64,000 nt of DNA from Runella slithyformis DSM 19594. Lineage in GTDB: Bacteria; Bacteroidota; Bacteroidia; Cytophagales; Spirosomataceae. The translations under genes and the position numbers were made by a program. The notes under the pieces are model-generated. The model searched no databases and had not been told where the DNA came from. It worked only from the letters and a program-made list of their open reading frames with translations. Shown here in pieces: positions 18,716 through 25,899 of this stretch. The stretch covers positions 1,735,501 through 1,799,500 of the forward strand of contig NC_015703.1 of assembly GCF_000218895.1 (NCBI RefSeq), read 5' to 3'. Each line of letters starts with the position of its first letter. Positions within the stretch are counted from its first letter, which is position 1.

Positions 18716-19474
18716 TCAGAATTCTTCAAACCATTTCTTAAAAAGCGTTACTTTTTCTTTGCTTATGATCACGGGAAACGGAGCCGCCGGATGCACCTTG
18801 ACATTCACCCGGCTATTGAAATACGCTTCCATTTCGACAATACTTTTTCGGGAAAGAATATACTGCCGATTTGCCCTTGTAAAATCAACGGGGTCAAGTT
18901 GATTTTCGAGGTCTTCCAATTTGAACTCCATGACGTATTTTTGACCATCGCAGAGCTGCCCGAATACTATGCCATTGTCAATGAAAAAAAAGGCCAATTC
19001 ATCGATTTTAACCGGCAGCAACTTATCCCGGTATTTGACCAGAAAACTTTTTCGGTAGTTTTTAGGGGTAAAGGCATGTTGTTTGATGAGTTCATTCAGA
19101 ATTTCCTGCTTCAGCATGTGTTGACTTTGGTATTTTTCCAATGCGAAGCAAAGCGAGTCTTCGTCGATCGGTTTCAACAGATAGTCCACACTGTTGAGTT
19201 TAAAGGCTCGAATGGCGTATTCGTCAAAAGCGGTAATAAAAATGATCGGGGTTTGGAGTTGAATGTGCTCGTATATGTCAAACGAAATCCCGTCGGCCAA
19301 TTGAATATCTGAGAAGATCAGGTCAGGAGGTTCGTTGGACGTAAACCATTTAATCCCTTCTTCCACGGTTTCAATAACGGCACTTATGCAGTACTCTATT
19401 CCCAGTTCCTGCAACAAAAATTTCAGTTGACTTACCGCGGCCGGTTCATCTTCAATAATCACCAGTTTTATCAT
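18716..19474 (-). CDS. LytTR-family response regulator
   Basis: The 252-residue protein has a receiver domain with IIEDEPAAV at the start, the phosphorylation site LIFSDIQLADG (Asp about 56) and the DYLLKPI motif near 107. A C-terminal LytTR DNA-binding domain follows (about 145-250; DFTRANRQYILSRKSIVEMEAYF). It is the partner of the kinase encoded 38 bp upstream. Targets are unknown; the next genes downstream are DUF3500 and HupE/UreJ. Confidence 0.9.
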   Translation of the reverse strand: MIKLVIIEDEPAAVSQLKFLLQELGIEYCISAVIETVEEGIKWFTSNEPPDLIFSDIQLADGISFDIYEHIQLQTPIIFITAFDEYAIRAFKLNSVDYLLKPIDEDSLCFALEKYQSQHMLKQEILNELIKQHAFTPKNYRKSFLVKYRDKLLPVKIDELAFFFIDNGIVFGQLCDGQKYVMEFKLEDLENQLDPVDFTRANRQYILSRKSIVEMEAYFNSRVNVKVHPAAPFPVIISKEKVTLFKKWFEEF

Positions 19475-19512
19475 TTACTTTCGGTATTTTCAGGAATCAC
19501 TTTACCAAAGGC

Positions 19513-20502
19513 TTAGGCAACGAGCGGCAAAACCACACTAAACGATGCGTCGTCCCGTTTGATCTCTATTTCTCGATTGGTCAACAACTTAAAACGCTGA
19601 TTGAGATTGGCCAAGCCAATGCCCGTCCCGGTGGAATCAGGCTTGGGCCGAAGCGAGTTTATGACCCAAATCGTTTTGTCGGAAAGTCCCTGCCTGATCA
19701 TCACTTTCAGCGGCTCAGACGACGAGATGATATTGTGCTTAATGGCATTTTCAATCAATAATTGCAGCGAAAGCGGTGGTATTTGACAGTGTTCTGTGTT
19801 GTCGGCGTTTATACTCACGTGTAAATTTTCGCCGAATCGCATCCGAAGCAGAAAAACATAACTCTCCACCAGTGCCAGCTCTTCTTTGAGCGAAACCAAC
19901 GATTGCTCCTGCATGCTTAATGAGTACCGCAACACCTGCGAAAGTTTTTGGAGATAGCGTTGGCTTTTGGCCTTGTCTTCATTGATCAGCCAACTGAGGG
20001 TATTAAGCGAATTGAATAAAAAATGGGGATTGAGCTGATTTTTAAGCGAAGTGAGCTGTACCAGCAGATTCTCGTGCTTAAGCTGTTCGTTTTCGATCAA
20101 TACTTCATTTTTCTTTTCCGTTTCGGTCATAAAACGAATAAAAGCATACCCAATCATCGCCATCAGCCCTCCCCTTGTGATGACTGTCGAAGCCGTTTTA
20201 AGGGGAAGTCCTATAATGAATGTATTGGCTAAAGTCAACAACGCACTATAAGCAATCAGCATCAACATCGCGCCGCTCCACTGCTTCTTCAGTGAGTAGC
20301 TTCGTTTAATGGCTCGGTAAACCCATTGAATAAAAATCAGTGCATACATAAAACTTATAACGACCTGAAGCACAATATCCAATTGTACCATCGGCTTAGA
20401 CAGTCGAGGCAGGTTGAGTACAATAATGGGAAAATTGACAAACACGGCCACAAAGAAGGACACTCCCCACATGAATCGCCTCAATGTTGGATTTTTAGTC
20501 AT
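19513..20502 (-). CDS. YehU/LytS-type membrane histidine kinase
   Basis: The 329-residue protein has four hydrophobic segments in residues 8-125, then a coiled stretch, and the His_kinase motif LKNQLNPHFLFNSLNTLSWL (His about 160). A HATPase domain follows with LLIENAIKHN and GTGIGLANLNQRF. This domain order is the standard Bacteroidota LytTR-system sensor. It is co-directional with, and 38 bp upstream of, the response regulator gene. There is no periplasmic sensor domain. Confidence 0.9.
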   Translation of the reverse strand: MTKNPTLRRFMWGVSFFVAVFVNFPIIVLNLPRLSKPMVQLDIVLQVVISFMYALIFIQWVYRAIKRSYSLKKQWSGAMLMLIAYSALLTLANTFIIGLPLKTASTVITRGGLMAMIGYAFIRFMTETEKKNEVLIENEQLKHENLLVQLTSLKNQLNPHFLFNSLNTLSWLINEDKAKSQRYLQKLSQVLRYSLSMQEQSLVSLKEELALVESYVFLLRMRFGENLHVSINADNTEHCQIPPLSLQLLIENAIKHNIISSSEPLKVMIRQGLSDKTIWVINSLRPKPDSTGTGIGLANLNQRFKLLTNREIEIKRDDASFSVVLPLVA

Positions 20503-20590
20503 CGATCAGGTTTTGAAAAACCGGTTTAATAGGTAACCCTTTGCCTTATTCAATTAATTAGGAATCAACGTGAAACGGAAATAGCGTCAA

Positions 20591-20953
20591 TTACACTTTT
20601 TGAAAAACAACCAACCCAATAATAATACTGGACAATATCATTGAAACCCACATGATGAACCACTGCTTTCGCAGGCTCATCGGTCTAATCAATTGAAAAC
20701 TAATCAACCCCGAAATACTTTTCAAAAGAAGATAAACTGTTCCTAAGGATACCAGTAGTTCTTCCATCCGAGATTCACTGTAGATATCAATCTTTCTTAA
20801 CATATCACCTTTTGTCAAATAATACCAATAGATCATGCAACAACATCCCAGTACTAATGTCACCGCATTTAAGTAGTTTAATTGACGAGTTTGTTTGGGA
20901 GTAAAGGGGTCATTGGAAAATTTACTGAAATCAGGTATCAGGTTTGTTTGCAT
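20591..20953 (-). CDS. Small membrane protein, unknown
   Basis: The 120-residue protein has three hydrophobic segments (about 28-45, 65-83 and 97-116) and no recognisable family. It lies 88 bp upstream of the LytTR kinase on the same strand and may be part of that signalling unit, but this rests on position only. Confidence 0.5.
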   Translation of the reverse strand: MQTNLIPDFSKFSNDPFTPKQTRQLNYLNAVTLVLGCCCMIYWYYLTKGDMLRKIDIYSESRMEELLVSLGTVYLLLKSISGLISFQLIRPMSLRKQWFIMWVSMILSSIIIGLVVFQKV

Positions 20954-21072
20954 TGAATATGTCTTTTTATTGAACTATAAAACTACAAACTGAAAATAAT
21001 TTCGATACTTATTTGCAGATAAAATGCCCAAAATGAGGATATTCGGTTATTTTTGATTGCTCACGATTTATG

Positions 21073-22185
21073 TCATACTGTTTGCGGGATATACACTTCC
21101 CCCTTACTCAACAATCGCGCCGTACGAATAACGCCTGATTTCAGGATGTTGATTTCCCCGTTTTGAAAGGAGTATTCCAAACTTACCGTAAACTCACCCG
21201 AAGGATGTTCAATACTTAGGGATGAGTGATGAGCGATAAGTAATGAATTTTGCTTACTCATCACTCCTTGGCAAACAGTATCGGGGATTACACAGGCCGT
21301 AGCAACCGATACCGCCGCCAAAACCCCAATGGCCTCATGGACTACATGCGGGATAAACATACGTGTATTGATCACTCCGCCATTTTCCGGCGGCGACACC
21401 AAACACATTTTAGGAATAGTTTGGTCTTTTACGTCGCCCAAATGCATTAGATGCCCGGCTTTCAGCCGAATAGCCTCAACTTTTTGCCTGAGCGGTTCGT
21501 TGGCTTCGAGTGCCTCTTTGGTTTCATTGCCCATTAAACCAAAATCACTTGCGCGCATAATGACGATGGGCATCCCGTTGTCTATGCAGGTTACTTCTGT
21601 TCCTTCAATGAGGTCTGTGGCTTTTCCGGTGGGCAGGAGCGCTCCACAGGTAGAACCAACCGTATCTAAATAATTGCAAACAATAGGCGCTGCCGTACCC
21701 GGTACGCCATCTACTTTGGCATCGCCTTGGGTTTGGATCTGTCCGTTGGGAGTCTGTACCGTTACTTCACATATTCCTCCCGTATTAACGATGTTTATTT
21801 TGGCAGACGTAATAGGATGTGTAGCCTCAATAAGCCCCGATTCGATGGCGAAAGGGACAATTCCCGCCAAAATATTTCCACAGGTTTGGGTCGTCGATAC
21901 CTTGCCTTTACCTACAACTACCTGCACAAAAAGGTAATCTAAATCGGCCGGGCGGCGTCCCGCTTCAGGCGCTTTTGATTTGCTGACAATGGCCACTTTG
22001 CTGGTCAGCGACGTAGCTCCGCCCAACCCGTCGATCTGCCGGGGGTCGCCCTCGGTCGTGCCTTCCATGGCCAGCAGCAGGCAGCGGTTTCGCTCGTTTT
22101 CGTCCGCGGGCAGGTCTTCGGCTCTGAAAAAAAGCCCTTTGGAGCTCCCGCCCCGAAGTTGCATGAATGGAATGGCTCTCTGCAT
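21073..22185 (-). CDS. galD: 4-oxalomesaconate tautomerase (PrpF family)
   Basis: The 370-residue PrpF-fold protein matches GalD of the gallate pathway over its whole length: MRGG-type start (LRGGSSKGLFF), RQIDGLGGATSLTSKVAI, CGNILAGIVPFAIESGL, DGVPGTAAPIV, CGALLPTGKATD, TCIDNGMPIVI, LGDVKDQTIPKM and IEHPSGEFTV. It should interconvert keto and enol forms of 4-oxalomesaconate in the cytoplasm. Its ATG directly abuts the stop codon of the DUF1932 gene, so the two are coupled. A palindromic repeat is embedded in frame in a variable loop near residues 305-325 (see 21224-21266). Confidence 0.88.
   Translation of the reverse strand: MQRAIPFMQLRGGSSKGLFFRAEDLPADENERNRCLLLAMEGTTEGDPRQIDGLGGATSLTSKVAIVSKSKAPEAGRRPADLDYLFVQVVVGKGKVSTTQTCGNILAGIVPFAIESGLIEATHPITSAKINIVNTGGICEVTVQTPNGQIQTQGDAKVDGVPGTAAPIVCNYLDTVGSTCGALLPTGKATDLIEGTEVTCIDNGMPIVIMRASDFGLMGNETKEALEANEPLRQKVEAIRLKAGHLMHLGDVKDQTIPKMCLVSPPENGGVINTRMFIPHVVHEAIGVLAAVSVATACVIPDTVCQGVMSKQNSLLIAHHSSLSIEHPSGEFTVSLEYSFQNGEINILKSGVIRTARLLSKGEVYIPQTV
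21224..21266. repeat. Palindromic repeat inside the galD coding sequence
   Basis: GAGTGATGAG (21224-21233) pairs perfectly with CTCATCACTC (21257-21266), extended inward by TAAG (21237-21240) with CTTA (21253-21256). It encodes the stretch MSKQNSLLIAHHSSL just before the conserved IEHPSGEF. The bases resemble the GAGTGATAAG ends of the four-helix-bundle cassette 3 kb away, suggesting a repeat of that family taken into a coding sequence without breaking the frame. Confidence 0.6.
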
Positions 22186-22965
22186 TCAGTGTAATAGTTT
22201 TTCCAAATTATCTCTCGTTGCGCGGGTCACAATCGGATCCAGATGCTGTGTTTCCAACATCTCGATCACGGCTTCCATTTCGTGCATTCGGCGGAGGGCG
22301 TGGGTTTTGCTGCCTTCCACAAAACGGTCGATCAAATCGTCATTGCCGCCGATCAATGAACTGATCTGAGCACGGATGTAGCTTTCCATGCCAAAGGCTT
22401 CACCTGCTTCCATGGCTTCACATACCACGGCCGCGATGCCTTTATAGACAATCGAACGCAGAAGCTTCCGGGTGGCGGCATCGCCGATTTGGCCGTTTTT
22501 GACCATCGAAATATCCAAATTCAACGGTTTTATTTTCTCCAAAAACGCAGCGGCCTCTTCGCCCGAAGCCAAAAGCGGTGTCATGATGCCTTTGGGCGGC
22601 ACAGGAGCCATAATGGCTAAATCGACCATTTTTACCCCTGATGGCGCTAAGATCTCGGCTATTTTCTTCTTTTTTTCGGGACCGGAGGTGTTCATTTCGC
22701 AAAAAAACTGTTGGGGCTGCAAAACACCGGCCAGTTCTTCCGCAATTTCCACCGACACCGACGACAGATTAGCACTGAAGATTATATCTGCCATCCGGGC
22801 GGCCTCGGCATTGCTTTCTTTGACCACAACGGAAGGGTGCAACTTTCGAACGGGTTTAGGGTCATAACCCGTTACGGCGACACCCATTGCCGCTAAGTCA
22901 TTGGCAAAATGCGAACCTGCTTCGCCAAGCCCCAAAACCGCTATTCGTAACTCGTCATTCATCAT
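22186..22965 (-). CDS. NAD(P)-binding dehydrogenase, 6PGDH-like with DUF1932 domain
   Basis: The 259-residue protein has an N-terminal Rossmann domain (IAVLGLGEAGSHFANDL at about 7-23) and a C-terminal DUF1932-type helical domain (KLLRSIVYKGIAAVVCEAMEAGEAFG near 168). The family is related to beta-hydroxyacid and 6-phosphogluconate dehydrogenases. It lies within the gallate-type operon, between the aldolase and galD genes. The textbook gallate route has no dehydrogenase step, so its substrate is open: it may oxidise or reduce a side product or serve a second aromatic acid. Confidence 0.75.
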   Translation of the reverse strand: MMNDELRIAVLGLGEAGSHFANDLAAMGVAVTGYDPKPVRKLHPSVVVKESNAEAARMADIIFSANLSSVSVEIAEELAGVLQPQQFFCEMNTSGPEKKKKIAEILAPSGVKMVDLAIMAPVPPKGIMTPLLASGEEAAAFLEKIKPLNLDISMVKNGQIGDAATRKLLRSIVYKGIAAVVCEAMEAGEAFGMESYIRAQISSLIGGNDDLIDRFVEGSKTHALRRMHEMEAVIEMLETQHLDPIVTRATRDNLEKLLH

Positions 22966-22977
22966 GCGTACGTGTTT

Positions 22978-23598
22978 TTAATACCCAAATTTCTCATCCC
23001 AGCCATAGATCTGAATCGAAGTCCTTCCTTTCCGCAGCTCTGCTCGCGTTCGTTCTTCTTTGGCTTCACGGGCGGCCGCTTTTTCGATGGTTTCTTCCAG
23101 TTTATGGAAAGGCACCACCACCACCCCGTCGCGGTCGCCCACCACGATATCTCCCGGATGTATGCGTACATCGCCAATGATAATGGGCTCATTGAGCGTT
23201 CCGTCGCCGTGATTGGACGTACCGCGAATACACAGGCCCCTCGAAAAAACGGGGAATCCCATGGCTTCGATATCATCGGCATCCCGTACGCAGGCATCAA
23301 TGACCAAGCCGTTAATACCTTTGGTTTTGGCACCCAAACTCATCAGATCACCCCAATAGCCTGCTTCATAAAAGCCCGAGCAGTGGACGAGCAGCACATC
23401 GCCCGGGTTGGCATACGCATACGCCCGGTGCAGCAATACATTATCACGCGGCATGGTCTGAACCGTATACGCAGGCCCGCACACTTTCATGGGTGCGGCA
23501 ATGGGTTTGATGGCCGAAGGCAGATTGCCTTTATTGCCAAGGGCTTCACAAATCGTAGCTGCCGAAAATCGGCTGAGTTGTTTGATAAGATCATCCAT
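22978..23598 (-). CDS. ligK: 4-carboxy-4-hydroxy-2-oxoadipate aldolase, RraA family
   Basis: The 206-residue protein has the RraA/class II aldolase fold with TICEALG near 16, CGPAYTVQ near 39, GDLMSLGAKTKGINGLVIDACVRD near 83-105 and GDIVVGDRDGVVVVP near 150. Arg and Asp of the VRD motif bind pyruvate and the metal in this family. It should split 4-carboxy-4-hydroxy-2-oxoadipate into pyruvate and oxaloacetate; equivalents are GalC, LigK and ProA. It lies 4 bp after galB and 12 bp before the dehydrogenase gene, in one operon. Confidence 0.88.
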   Translation of the reverse strand: MDDLIKQLSRFSAATICEALGNKGNLPSAIKPIAAPMKVCGPAYTVQTMPRDNVLLHRAYAYANPGDVLLVHCSGFYEAGYWGDLMSLGAKTKGINGLVIDACVRDADDIEAMGFPVFSRGLCIRGTSNHGDGTLNEPIIIGDVRIHPGDIVVGDRDGVVVVPFHKLEETIEKAAAREAKEERTRAELRKGRTSIQIYGWDEKFGY

Positions 23599-23602
23599 GG
23601 TT

Positions 23603-24316
23603 TTAAAAGAGCGATTTTACCACTCGCGGTACGTGGCTTTGGAAGGCTTCGGCGTATTTTACGTCTTTTTGTCCCGAAATTCGGCGGGCATGATTGGCCC
23701 TTCGGGAGGCCAATTCGGCGTAGTAATCTCTCAGATATTTTTGAGCGCCCATGCAGTCCATCGCGGCGAGTTTTTTCTCAAAAACCGACGAGATATCCAC
23801 AAAGGTATCGGGCAAAAATTCGCAGATTTCGGGTTGATGCGGCTCAAACGAGTACCACATCGGCGGGTCAATGTTCTTAAACGCGCTCGGCACTCCCGCT
23901 CCGCACGACAATAACCTGGCTCTTTCTGTAGCCTGATACGCCAACGGATGGTCAGGGTTAAAGGGATCTTTGGCGGTGTGGGTCAAAATGACGGTGGGCT
24001 CAAAATCGCCGATGATTTGGGTAAGTTGTTCGATACGCTCGTTGGAAATCAACATCGGATAATCGCCCCAATCCAAAAACCGAATGGGTGTTCCGAGAAT
24101 ATCGGCTGCTTTTTGGGCCTGCTCATGACGAATGGCTTTTACGCTTTCTTCGCTGCGCTTTGGGTCTTCTTTCCACAGTTCGCCCGACTCACCCCGCTCA
24201 CCGTACGACATACAAATGACGAGTGTTTCGGCGCCTTCTTCTACGCTTTTGGCAATAACGCCTGCCGAACGCCAAACAAAATCGGCAGAGTGCGCTCCCA
24301 AGACTAATAATTTCAT
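23603..24316 (-). CDS. galB: 4-oxalomesaconate hydratase, PIG-L family (GalB type)
   Basis: The 237-residue protein has the PIG-L zinc fold, but its usual AHPDDE motif reads AHSADF (His about 9, Asp about 12), the form found in GalB of the Pseudomonas gallate pathway. Further shared features are SYGERGESGELW near 38-49, FLDWGDYP near 80, and DHPLAY with a metal-binding His at about 123. GalB hydrates 4-oxalomesaconate to 4-carboxy-4-hydroxy-2-oxoadipate. The gene is followed within 4 bp by the aldolase gene that uses its product. Confidence 0.87.
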   Translation of the reverse strand: MKLLVLGAHSADFVWRSAGVIAKSVEEGAETLVICMSYGERGESGELWKEDPKRSEESVKAIRHEQAQKAADILGTPIRFLDWGDYPMLISNERIEQLTQIIGDFEPTVILTHTAKDPFNPDHPLAYQATERARLLSCGAGVPSAFKNIDPPMWYSFEPHQPEICEFLPDTFVDISSVFEKKLAAMDCMGAQKYLRDYYAELASRRANHARRISGQKDVKYAEAFQSHVPRVVKSLF

Positions 24317-24322
24317 TGTGAA

Positions 24323-24852
24323 AGATGAGTTATGAGTGATAAGAGATGAGTGTAAAAAACAGTGTAACCAAGACAGCCAAAGAGCCTACCTTTATACCTA
24401 AATTTTTATTTTTGGTTAAGATAGAGCTTCGGATCATTCGCATCATTTCTTCTGAATCATTATGCATTGACTCAAATTCCTTTTCATTAAGATATGCTGT
24501 ATGAAAAAGCAACTCTAACCAATACTGTGTTTCACTCAATTCTTTTTGTGCGATACCCAATTTATGTATAAAATCCATGGCCGATTCTGCATTGTTAGCT
24601 TCTCGTACCATTGCTCCCGGGTTTGTACCCGCTCTCAATAGCTGTTTACTGATTACAAATTCACTCCTGTCAGTAGTTAAATGTTTATATAAATTAACAA
24701 TACGAATGGAAAAACTCAACGATTTCTCCTTTAATGGACTATGTTTAGCCATACTGTTATTGAATTGAAAATGAGGAATTAACAAACTCGATTTTGGTAT
24801 TTATTTTCAGTTGAAGAATTACTCATCTCTTATAATTCATCTCTTATCACTT
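24323..24852. mobile_element. Candidate repeat-bounded cassette carrying a four-helix-bundle (S23/IVS-like) gene
   Basis: The space between galB and the dioxygenase gene is filled by a unit of about 530 bp. Its ends hold the perfect 15 bp inverted repeat AGTGATAAGAGATGA (24335-24349) and TCATCTCTTATCACT (24837-24851), with a second TCATCTCTTAT copy at 24823-24833. The cassette gene ends inside the left repeat, and the dioxygenase stop codon touches the right one. Without the unit the two flanking genes would be almost adjacent. In a transcript the ends would pair into a long stem, as in the intervening sequences of some 23S rRNA genes. Confidence 0.55.
24330..24752 (-). CDS. Four-helix-bundle protein, S23/23S rRNA IVS-like family
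   Basis: From the ATG at 24752 the protein has 140 residues (MAKHSPLKEKSLSFSIRIVN). LKEKSLSFSIRIVNLYKHL, SKQLLRAGTNPGAMVREANNAES and FIHKLGIAQKELSETQYWLELL are the conserved blocks of the four-helix-bundle family first seen inside 23S rRNA intervening sequences. Avd proteins of diversity-generating retroelements are relatives, but no reverse transcriptase is near. It has a hydrophobic C-terminal tail encoded partly by the repeat. It sits in the gallate-type operon with no evident metabolic role. Confidence 0.82.
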   Translation of the reverse strand: MAKHSPLKEKSLSFSIRIVNLYKHLTTDRSEFVISKQLLRAGTNPGAMVREANNAESAMDFIHKLGIAQKELSETQYWLELLFHTAYLNEKEFESMHNDSEEMMRMIRSSILTKNKNLGIKVGSLAVLVTLFFTLISYHS

Positions 24853-25807
24853 AAAGAAACTCCTCCGGCATGGGATTCCCTCTGGTGTGAAAACTCTCCA
24901 CAGTTTTTAGTCCCCACGCCTGCCCTTTCAGGCGCTCTTCGCGGTTCCAAACGACGGTTTCATAGTCGGGGTCGAGGATAAGACGGGCAGTGGCATTGGC
25001 CACTTCGATTCGGTTGCCGCCGGGTTCGTAGAGGTATAAGAAAAACGTTTGCTGAATGGCATGTTTGTGAGGGCCTGTTTCGATAAAAATGCCATTTTCG
25101 AGGGCAATATCGGCGGCAATCAGGATTTCTTCCCGGCTGTTGGTCGCATAGGTAAGATGATGCAAACGTCCGTTCAGGCCACTGTGATCTTCGGTAATGG
25201 CCAAATCATACGATTTATTATTAACCGAAACCCATACCCCTTTGGGCCCATCTTCAAACTCTATTCGTTCGGTGTTTCTGCCGCCCAAGATTCCAAACTG
25301 AAAATCGGCAAAGGCCCGAATATCTTTTGCTAAAAGGTTCAGGTGATCTATTCGTCTGACGTTTGCTCCGCGGGCCGGGTACTTACTGGCGGTATTTTTC
25401 AACGCCGATTGCATCGTGCCTTCGGCTTTGTATTTGTGGGTGTCAAAGTAAATTTCGCATCGGTGCCCGTCCGGATACCGGAATTGATACGCCTTTCCGT
25501 AGCCGCATTCGTGGTCGGTCCAGCCAATGCCTAAGCCGCTCGCTTCGATGGCCTTTGCGCGATGTTGGAGTGATTCTTCGGTACGGGTGCGCCACGCAAA
25601 ATGCCCGATGCCCGAATGTTTATGGGCCGTTAGTTTGAGCGAATGATGCTCATAGTCGTCGTATGCCCGCAGATAGGCCGAATCACCCTCAATGTCTGAA
25701 ACATACATCCCCAATATTTCTGTAAAAAAGCGAATGCTTTGATCCAATTTCGGGGTGAGCAGTTCGACATGCGCCAAGTGAGCAAGTTCCCAAGTGATGT
25801 TGTTCAT
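24851..25807 (-). CDS. VOC-family type I extradiol ring-cleavage dioxygenase
   Basis: The 318-residue protein has two VOC modules. The C-terminal one carries the expected 2-His-1-carboxylate iron site: His at about 155 (RRIDHLNLLA), His at about 216-217 (GRLHHLTYAT) and Glu at about 268 (GGNRIEVAN). This is the catechol 2,3-dioxygenase/BphC architecture. The position between tannase and GalB, aldolase and GalD genes implies that it opens the ring of gallate or a close relative. Known gallate dioxygenases belong to the unrelated LigB fold, and none is encoded here. The substrate is inferred from context. Confidence 0.8.
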   Translation of the reverse strand: MNNITWELAHLAHVELLTPKLDQSIRFFTEILGMYVSDIEGDSAYLRAYDDYEHHSLKLTAHKHSGIGHFAWRTRTEESLQHRAKAIEASGLGIGWTDHECGYGKAYQFRYPDGHRCEIYFDTHKYKAEGTMQSALKNTASKYPARGANVRRIDHLNLLAKDIRAFADFQFGILGGRNTERIEFEDGPKGVWVSVNNKSYDLAITEDHSGLNGRLHHLTYATNSREEILIAADIALENGIFIETGPHKHAIQQTFFLYLYEPGGNRIEVANATARLILDPDYETVVWNREERLKGQAWGLKTVESFHTRGNPMPEEFL

Positions 25808-25821
25808 TTTAATTTATTCGT

Positions 25822-25888
25822 AGAGCCAAGGCAGGCCTTGTCTGTGGCATTTTAATGTGTTTGCAGAGACAAGGCATGCCTTGTCTGT
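25822..25888. repeat. Two copies of a 24 bp palindromic repeat
   Basis: Two 24 bp units at 25822-25845 and 25865-25888 agree at 22 positions. The second has the perfect palindrome ACAAGGCATGCCTTGT at 25869-25884; the first has CAAGGC-AG-GCCTTG. They occupy the 92 bp gap between the tannase and dioxygenase genes. They look like members of a REP-type family and could also alter read-through between the two genes. Confidence 0.7.
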
Positions 25889-25899
25889 ACGTTTAAATT

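Noticed and set aside
21073-22185. Frameshift or pseudogene in galD at the embedded repeat
   Set aside because: The frame is open across the repeat and conserved motifs follow in frame.
24330-24752. Avd gene of a diversity-generating retroelement
   Set aside because: No reverse transcriptase, template repeat or variable repeat is nearby; it fits the S23/IVS-like family better.
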